NCBI RefSeq assembly: GCF_016592435.1
Contig: NZ_AP014545.1
Location: 3,232,693 to 3,296,692 of the forward strand
Reading direction: 5' to 3'
Length of the DNA stretch: 64,000 nucleotides
DNA from: Amphritea japonica ATCC BAA-1530
GTDB lineage: Bacteria; Pseudomonadota; Gammaproteobacteria; Pseudomonadales; Balneatricaceae
In this document: one piece after another, positions 58,738 to 64,000 of the stretch
Layout: every line of letters starts with the position of its first letter
Numbering within the stretch: position 1 is the first letter of the stretch
Program-made: the position numbers and the translations under genes
Notes under the pieces: generated by a model
Seen by the model: only the letters and a program-made list of their open reading frames with translations
Told to the model about the DNA's origin: nothing
Databases searched by the model: none

Positions 58738-59501
58738 GTCAGTTACTGCTTGATGTAAACGGCCTAACCATGCGCTTCGGCGGCCTGGTAGCAGTAAACG
58801 GCGTTAATCTGAAGGTAAAAAACCGCCAGATCGTTTCTGTTATTGGCCCTAACGGTGCAGGTAAAACCACCGTATTTAACTGTCTGTCCGGGTTTTATAT
58901 CCCGACTGAAGGCAGTGTCATGCTGAAGAACGAGCAGATTGCCGGCCTTAAGGACTACCAGATTTCCCGCATGGGCCTGGTTCGTACTTTTCAGCATGTT
59001 CGCCTGTTCCAAAAGATGACTGTTATTGAGAACATGCTGGTTGCTCAGCATCGTCACCTTAATACTAATCTTATTTCCGGCCTGCTTAAAACGCCGAACT
59101 ATCGACGTCTTGAACAAGAAGCGATGAACCATGCCATGCATTGGCTGGAAGAAGTTAACCTGCTGGAGTTTGCGAATCGTGAAGCGGGAAATCTGTCTTA
59201 CGGCCAGCAACGCCGCCTAGAGATCGCCCGCTGCATGGTTACCCAGCCTGAACTACTGATGCTGGACGAGCCTGCTGCAGGACTTAATCCTAATGAGACC
59301 AAGGAACTTGATGAACTGATTATCAAGCTACGTGATGAGCATGAAATTTCTGTGCTGCTGATCGAGCATGATATGAGCCTGGTAATGGGTATCTCTGATC
59401 ACATCTACGTTATTGCCCAGGGCACCCCGCTAGCCAACGGCACGGCTGATGAAATCAAGAATAACCCAGACGTCATCAAAGCCTATCTCGGGGAAGAATA
59501 A
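58734..59501 (+). CDS. livG: branched-chain amino acid ABC ATPase LivG
   Basis: 255 residues. Walker [10 protein letters not shown] near residue 40, signature N-L-S-Y-G-Q-Q-R-R near 155, Walker B L-L-M-L-D-E-P near 175. Nucleotide-binding subunit of the LivHM transporter. Overlaps livM by four bases; livF starts one base after its stop. Confidence 0.96.
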   Translation: MSQLLLDVNGLTMRFGGLVAVNGVNLKVKNRQIVSVIGPNGAGKTTVFNCLSGFYIPTEGSVMLKNEQIAGLKDYQISRMGLVRTFQHVRLFQKMTVIENMLVAQHRHLNTNLISGLLKTPNYRRLEQEAMNHAMHWLEEVNLLEFANREAGNLSYGQQRRLEIARCMVTQPELLMLDEPAAGLNPNETKELDELIIKLRDEHEISVLLIEHDMSLVMGISDHIYVIAQGTPLANGTADEIKNNPDVIKAYLGEE

Positions 59502-59502
59502 G

Positions 59503-60204
59503 ATGCTGCAGATAAATAATGTAAACACCCATTACGGTCCTATCCAGGCTTTGCACGACGTTACCGTTAACATCGACGAGGGCGAGATAGTCACCCTTAT
59601 CGGCGCGAATGGCGCGGGCAAAACCACTCTGATGATGACGATCTGCGGTGATCCGCAGGCATCATCCGGTACGGTAACTTTCAACGGTGAGGAAATAAAC
59701 AAGCTGAACACCCCTGATATTATGCGTAAAGGCCTGGCCATTGTTCCTGAGGGACGACGTGTATTCAGTGGTATGACTGTTGAAGAGAACCTGTTTATGG
59801 GCGCGTACTTCCGCTCTAAAGAAGATGCTCAGCAAACGATCCAACATGTTCTAGAACTATTCCCCCGGCTGGAAGAGCGCTTTAAGCAGCGAGCTGGAAC
59901 AATGTCCGGTGGTGAACAGCAGATGCTGGCTATTGGCCGCGCCCTGATGAGTAAACCTCGCTTACTGTTGCTGGACGAACCATCACTGGGGCTGGCACCG
60001 ATAATCATCCAACAGATTTTTGACATTATTCAAAAACTGCGGGAAGACGGTGTCACTATTTTTCTGGTTGAGCAGAATGCTAACCAGGCTCTGAGAATAG
60101 CGGATCGCGGCTATGTACTGGAAAATGGCCGCATTGTAAAAACCGATACCGGCGCAAGCCTTCTAACTGACGAGTCAGTTCGACAGGCTTACTTAGGCGG
60201 CTAA
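59503..60204 (+). CDS. livF: branched-chain amino acid ABC ATPase LivF
   Basis: 233 residues from the ATG at 59503, the length of BraG; GGGGAAG precedes it in the end of livG. Walker A G-A-N-G-A-G-K-T-T near residue 36, signature T-M-S-G-G-E-Q-Q near 134, Walker B L-L-L-L-D-E-P near 154. Last gene of livKHMGF. Confidence 0.96.
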   Translation: MLQINNVNTHYGPIQALHDVTVNIDEGEIVTLIGANGAGKTTLMMTICGDPQASSGTVTFNGEEINKLNTPDIMRKGLAIVPEGRRVFSGMTVEENLFMGAYFRSKEDAQQTIQHVLELFPRLEERFKQRAGTMSGGEQQMLAIGRALMSKPRLLLLDEPSLGLAPIIIQQIFDIIQKLREDGVTIFLVEQNANQALRIADRGYVLENGRIVKTDTGASLLTDESVRQAYLGG

Positions 60205-60231
60205 AAAACTGTCTCTATTAAGAAACAAAAA

Positions 60232-60256
60232 ACCAGCCGCATGGCTGGTTTTTTTT
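60232..60256 (+). terminator. terminator of livKHMGF
   Basis: Perfect 7-bp stem ACCAGCC/GGCTGGT with a 4-base loop and eight T residues. Confidence 0.92.
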
Positions 60257-60511
60257 ATCACCCAAACGCAATTCTGAAACAAACTTCAGCCAGATACTGA
60301 TTCAAGTCATCTTTATTAATCATTAATACTTGCAAAACAGTGACTTATATCAAAACTTTTATTCCACAAGTATTATGCTATTATTAGTCGCATAACAAAG
60401 ACAGAAAACGCGTAATATCTTACCTTTTTTTGTTACTTATTAGCGACAAGCGATTTTAAAGCTTCAATCAAAATAAATTCCGATACAGTGTACAGTTGAG
60501 AGGTAATTCAA

Positions 60512-60712
60512 ATGTCATGTCTCTGCCCTCAGTGCAAAGCCTTAATAGATCATCAAAGCATCAGCCTGCACAGCAGCCTGAGCGAAGTAAAACATGTACA
60601 TAACAATACGCTATATGCATGCGATGATTGTGGCTCCCATATCGGCTTAATCAGCGTACCCCATCGCTGGGAACTGATTGATGTTGAACCTAAACACCAG
60701 CGCGTCGCCTGA
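60512..60712 (+). CDS. small zinc-ribbon-like protein
   Basis: 66 residues. C-P-Q-C near residue 5 and C-D-D-C near 37 form two CxxC knuckles of a zinc ribbon; the tail is polar. GAGAGG stands at a normal distance before the ATG. No family recognised. It lies between the liv terminator and the sigma-54 activator gene, on the same strand as the latter, about 110 bases upstream of it. Confidence 0.7.
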   Translation: MSCLCPQCKALIDHQSISLHSSLSEVKHVHNNTLYACDDCGSHIGLISVPHRWELIDVEPKHQRVA

Positions 60713-60823
60713 TAGCCTGCACGACAACCTTGCAGCGGGCTATTAAACCCTTTTCTATATTGCTGCCATCCGGCAAAATAATCTGGCACACTGAGCTGCA
60801 TCTATCTGTAGCGTAGAAGACCA

Positions 60824-62188
60824 ATGAGCCAGCTTGAAACTCTCATTAATACCAGTGACGAAAACCTCCTTACCCTGCTATCGAGTCTATGCCAGGGCGC
60901 TATTGCTATTGATCAAGAGTGCCGGATCGTCTGGTTAAGCCAGCAATACCGTGAGCTGATGGAGCTGCCTGACAACACCGAGTTCATAGGCCAGCTTGTA
61001 AACGATATCTTACCAACCACCCAACTTCCCAGAATACTCAAGACAGGCCAACCGAGCTTTCTCGATCTAATGCAGATCAATAACCAATGGTGCGCGGTTA
61101 CCCGCCTGCCGCTCAAAAATCCCGACGGTTCAGTATTCGGCGCAATCGGTTTTGTCTTCTATGACAATCTGGAAAACCTCCAACCACTGTTTGATAAATT
61201 CGCCCGATTGAAAAAACAGCTAGTGTCAGAGAATCTCCTTCGAATCAGCAAATATGAACTGGATGATCTCGTTGGCAACTCTCCCGCCCTGCTTAAGATT
61301 AAGCGTCAGGCATTGCGAGCCGCTCAGCTCGACACCACTATTCTGTTATTGGGGGAAACCGGCACGGGCAAAGAGTTACTTGCCCAGGGTATCCATAATG
61401 CCTCACCTCGCAGGGACGCTCCTTTTGTCGGTATCAACATGGCTGCACTACCCGAATCACTGGTAGAAGCTGAGCTATTTGGAACAGCCGCTGGTGCTTA
61501 TACCGGCGCAAACAAGAATGGCCGTCTGGGAAAAATACAGCTAGCGACAGGCGGTACCCTGTTCCTTGATGAGATTGCTGATATTTCAGCAGCCATTCAG
61601 GCAAAGCTATTACGAGTAATTCAGGAGAGGGAGATCGAAGCACTCGGCTCCAATCGCCTGGAAAAAGTCGATGTTCGGATCATTGCAGCAACCTCTCGCA
61701 ACCTAAAACAGCTGGTTGATAAAGGGTTATTCAGAGCTGACTTGTACTACCGCCTGAATGTCCTGCCGCTTCAGCTTCCAGCCCTCAGAGACAGAATACC
61801 GGACATACCTGCTATCAGCAGTTATCTGATGGAAAAAATTGCCCGCGAGTCAGGCCTTCCTGCTCTAAGCCTAAGTAAAGATGCACTCATCTGGCTACAA
61901 CAGTATCACTGGCCTGGAAATGTTCGCGAGTTGCACAACCGACTTGAGCGAGCCTGCGTGATGGCTGAGCAGGAACTAATTTCAACGGAGGATCTTGGTG
62001 CTGAGGACCTGATCAGCACCAATGAAACCATCGCATTTACGGATCTGAACCAAGCCAAAAACCATGCTGAAGCCGAATCTCTACAGCAGGCGCTTACACA
62101 ATCTCAGCACAATAAAACCAAAGCGGCGAAATTACTGGGTATTTCTCGCGCGACTCTATACAACCGAATCAAACGTCTAAATATGTAA
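60824..62188 (+). CDS. sigma-54-dependent transcriptional activator with PAS domain
   Basis: 454 residues. An N-terminal PAS-like sensor (about 15-125), an AAA+ domain (about 150-380) with Walker A G-E-T-G-T-G-K-E near 175 and the sigma-54-contacting G-A-Y-T-G-A near 225, and a Fis-type helix-turn-helix at the end (K-A-A-K-L-L-G-I-S-R-A-T-L-Y-N). The GAFTGA loop is intact in its Tyr form, so it should activate sigma-54 RNA polymerase. The next gene has a -24/-12 promoter and an inverted repeat 65-110 bases upstream, so this protein most likely activates the CoA-transferase gene. Signal unknown. Confidence 0.94.
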   Translation: MSQLETLINTSDENLLTLLSSLCQGAIAIDQECRIVWLSQQYRELMELPDNTEFIGQLVNDILPTTQLPRILKTGQPSFLDLMQINNQWCAVTRLPLKNPDGSVFGAIGFVFYDNLENLQPLFDKFARLKKQLVSENLLRISKYELDDLVGNSPALLKIKRQALRAAQLDTTILLLGETGTGKELLAQGIHNASPRRDAPFVGINMAALPESLVEAELFGTAAGAYTGANKNGRLGKIQLATGGTLFLDEIADISAAIQAKLLRVIQEREIEALGSNRLEKVDVRIIAATSRNLKQLVDKGLFRADLYYRLNVLPLQLPALRDRIPDIPAISSYLMEKIARESGLPALSLSKDALIWLQQYHWPGNVRELHNRLERACVMAEQELISTEDLGAEDLISTNETIAFTDLNQAKNHAEAESLQQALTQSQHNKTKAAKLLGISRATLYNRIKRLNM

Positions 62189-62212
62189 AGCCATCTAGAC
62201 ACATATAAACAC

Positions 62213-62234
62213 TCTGTCTTAATAATTAGACAGA
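62213..62234. promoter_or_regulatory. candidate upstream activator site
   Basis: Perfect arms TCTGTCT (62213-62219) and AGACAGA (62228-62234) with an 8-base spacer; a further half-site AGACA lies at 62197-62201. The element is 63-84 bases upstream of the -24 box, the usual place for a sigma-54 activator site. Confidence 0.6.
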
Positions 62235-62296
62235 CATTCGCACTGCGTATAATCGATAATCACGTAAGACCTTGATTAATTTATATTTGTTAGTAC

Positions 62297-62312
62297 TGGC
62301 TCGATGATTGCA
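62297..62312 (+). promoter_or_regulatory. sigma-54 (-24/-12) promoter for the CoA-transferase gene
   Basis: TGGCTC, five bases, TTGCA: matches the consensus TGGCAC-N5-TTGCA at all but one position, with exact spacing. Transcription should start near 62323, 35 bases before the ATG. Confidence 0.8.
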
Positions 62313-62357
62313 GTCCACATAACCATACTAAAAAATAATAATCACAGGACGACTCCT

Positions 62358-64000
62358 ATGTCTAAGTTACTCAGTGCCGCGCAGGCAGCCCAATTGATTC
62401 CTGACAATGCCACTATTGCCACCGGGGGATTTATCGGCATCGGGTTTGCTGAAGCAATCGCCACAGCAATCGAGCAACGCTTTCTTTCCAGTCAGCAGCC
62501 CAGGCAAGTTGCACTCGTATACGCAGCGGGTCAGGGAGATGCGCAGACACGCGGCCTGAATCACTTCGCTCACGAAGGGATGGTGCGAAAAGTGATCGGC
62601 GGACACTGGGGGTTAGCACCCGGACTGGGAAAGCTTGCCACGGATAATAAGATCGAGGCCTACAATCTGCCACAGGGTGTTATCTGCCACCTCTTCAGAG
62701 ATATCGCTGCCGGAAAACCAGGCACCCTGACCAAGGTCGGTCTGCACACCTTTGTTGACCCTCGCCAGGAAGGCGGCAAGATAAACAATCGCACCCTCGC
62801 AGATCAGGTTGAGCTGCTAACATTGCACGGTGAAGACTACCTGTTTTATAAAGCGTTCCCGATCGATATAGCTTTACTTCGCGGCACCACGGCAGACGCA
62901 GACGGCAATATCTCCATGGAGCGGGAAGCACTTCCCCTGGATGCCCTGGCCATCGCCCAGGCAACCCATAACAGTGGCGGCAAAGTGATCGTTCAGGTCG
63001 AACGCACCACCCATCAGCACCAGCTAACACCTGATCGAGTCAGAATTCCCGGTATATTGGTAGACCATATCGTCGTCGCTGATTCACAGGATCACCCACA
63101 AACGTTCGCCGAGCCTTTTAATCCAGCTTATTGTGGCGATGTCATTGCCCCGCTAGAACAACAAAGCCAACCCTTGTCCGCACGTAAGATCATCGGTCGC
63201 AGAGCGTTGATGGAACTTCGTAAAGGAGCGGTAGTCAATCTGGGTATCGGCATGCCGGAGATGGTCTCAGCCGTGGCTGCCGAAGAAAAGATGCTCAACG
63301 ATTTCACCCTCACGGTTGAACCTGGAGGCATTGGCGGACAACCCGCCAGCGGTTTAAGTTTTGGTGCTGTCAGCAACGCTGCTGCCGTCATCGACCAGCC
63401 TGCACAATTTGATTTCTATGATGGCGGAGGACTAGACCAGGCTTTTCTCGGATTGGCAGAGAGCTGTCCAGAAGGTCACGTAAACGTCAGTCGTTTCAGC
63501 GATAAACTTGCCGGGGCCGGCGGATTTATCAACATCACCCAAAACACTCAGGATCTGTATTTTTTAGGCACCTTCACCTCAGGATCGCAACAGCTTGAGA
63601 TTCACAACGGTGAGCTTAACGTCATCAGGAACGGCTCCGTTAAAAAGTTTCTAAAGCAAGTGCAGCAGATTACATTTAACGGGCAATACGCAATTGAGCA
63701 GGGCCAGAAAGTAACATTTATCACCGAAAGAGCAGTCTTTATTCTCACCAGTGAAGGCCTGAAATTGACAGAAATCGCACCGGGAGTCGACCTGAAGAAA
63801 GATATTCTCGATCAAATGGATTTCAGACCTCTCATTGACAACAATCTCACGCCGATGGATCCAAGACTTTTTAAAGAAGGCCCTATGAACCTGCAACACA
63901 ATGGCAGCCATCCCGCTGGGCATATGCGTAAAGTCTGGGCACAACTCATTCAAGGCTTGAATGAACAGAGAGCGAACCTGGAAGACTGTATCGCCAGTTG
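62358..64000 (+). CDS. acyl-CoA:acetate CoA-transferase (YdiF/ScoAB-fused type), 3' end missing
   Basis: At least 547 residues with no stop before the window edge. Both CoA-transferase halves are in one chain: the first starts A-T-G-G-F-I-G-I-G-F-A near residue 22, the second has G-A-V-V-N-L-G-I-G-M-P near 290 and the catalytic Glu in T-V-E-P-G-G-I-G-G near 322. This is the YdiF-type fused form, which swaps CoA between acyl-CoA and acetate or short acids. Homology to the family ends near residue 515 (D-P-R-L-F), but the frame goes on for at least 30 residues more. Sigma-54 promoter and activator gene lie upstream. Confidence 0.92.
   Translation, partial: MSKLLSAAQAAQLIPDNATIATGGFIGIGFAEAIATAIEQRFLSSQQPRQVALVYAAGQGDAQTRGLNHFAHEGMVRKVIGGHWGLAPGLGKLATDNKIEAYNLPQGVICHLFRDIAAGKPGTLTKVGLHTFVDPRQEGGKINNRTLADQVELLTLHGEDYLFYKAFPIDIALLRGTTADADGNISMEREALPLDALAIAQATHNSGGKVIVQVERTTHQHQLTPDRVRIPGILVDHIVVADSQDHPQTFAEPFNPAYCGDVIAPLEQQSQPLSARKIIGRRALMELRKGAVVNLGIGMPEMVSAVAAEEKMLNDFTLTVEPGGIGGQPASGLSFGAVSNAAAVIDQPAQFDFYDGGGLDQAFLGLAESCPEGHVNVSRFSDKLAGAGGFINITQNTQDLYFLGTFTSGSQQLEIHNGELNVIRNGSVKKFLKQVQQITFNGQYAIEQGQKVTFITERAVFILTSEGLKLTEIAPGVDLKKDILDQMDFRPLIDNNLTPMDPRLFKEGPMNLQHNGSHPAGHMRKVWAQLIQGLNEQRANLEDCIAS

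Overview
The window reads as a continuous stretch of gammaproteobacterial chromosome of near-even base composition. Gene content (letAB, dapC-yffB-dapD-dapE, rlmA, greB, luxS, cvfB, acpH, a full fadBA/fadD/fadE set, a Bra/Liv-type amino-acid ABC operon, YcgR and PilZ proteins) points to a motile, heterotrophic, lipid- and amino-acid-using marine bacterium. An Oceanospirillales-like host (Amphritea/Neptunomonas/Marinobacterium type) is an inference from gene content, not shown. No phage, integrase, transposase or CRISPR array was seen.

Layout. 1-4.6 kb: a LetA/LetB (seven MCE domains) phospholipid-transport operon ending in an unfamiliar lipoprotein, then a DUF2959 lipoprotein. 4.6-11.2 kb: a D-glycerate 3-kinase-like gene overlapping an alpha/beta hydrolase gene, facing an RND efflux pair. 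11.2-17.7 kb: a PilZ protein, the succinylase-branch lysine/diaminopimelate genes dapC-yffB-dapD-dapE, rlmA and small unknown genes. 17.8-21.3 kb: LysR/yeiH divergent pair, greB, and a minus-strand tRNA array (Ser-Asn-Lys-Lys) with a duplicated terminator and a tRNA remnant. 21.4-26 kb: AraC regulator divergent from a DUF1302/DUF1329 envelope pair. 26-31 kb: small Cys-rich protein, spermidine-synthase-like gene, luxS, cvfB, DUF805, a divergent thiolase-like protein. 31-40.5 kb: a translationally coupled GCS2-type ligase and aspartoacylase-type hydrolase, an FAD oxidoreductase-SelD fusion, YcgR-type PilZ protein, exported MsrAB, a degenerate GIY-YIG-like protein with a repeated basic coiled coil, and acpH.

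40.6-55 kb is a lipid catabolism region, nearly all on the minus strand: fadBA, fadD-DUF2889-crotonase, an SCP2 protein, a FadE1-type acyl-CoA dehydrogenase, and a Ycf48-like/MMPL exporter/universal stress protein operon. 55.3-60.2 kb is livKHMGF. 60.5-64 kb holds a small zinc-ribbon protein, a sigma-54 activator, and a CoA-transferase gene (running off the window) that has a recognisable -24/-12 promoter and a 7-bp inverted repeat upstream.

Together the genes describe uptake and breakdown of fatty acids and branched-chain amino acids feeding acyl-CoA pools, with envelope lipid transport at both ends. The most notable items are the LetAB-linked lipoprotein, the coupled ligase/hydrolase pair flanked by DnaA-box-like repeats, the SelD fusion, the GIY-YIG-like coiled-coil protein, the Ycf48/MMPL and DUF1302/DUF1329 modules, and the sigma-54 control of the CoA transferase. 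All family calls are by eye from sequence motifs; no database search was run.
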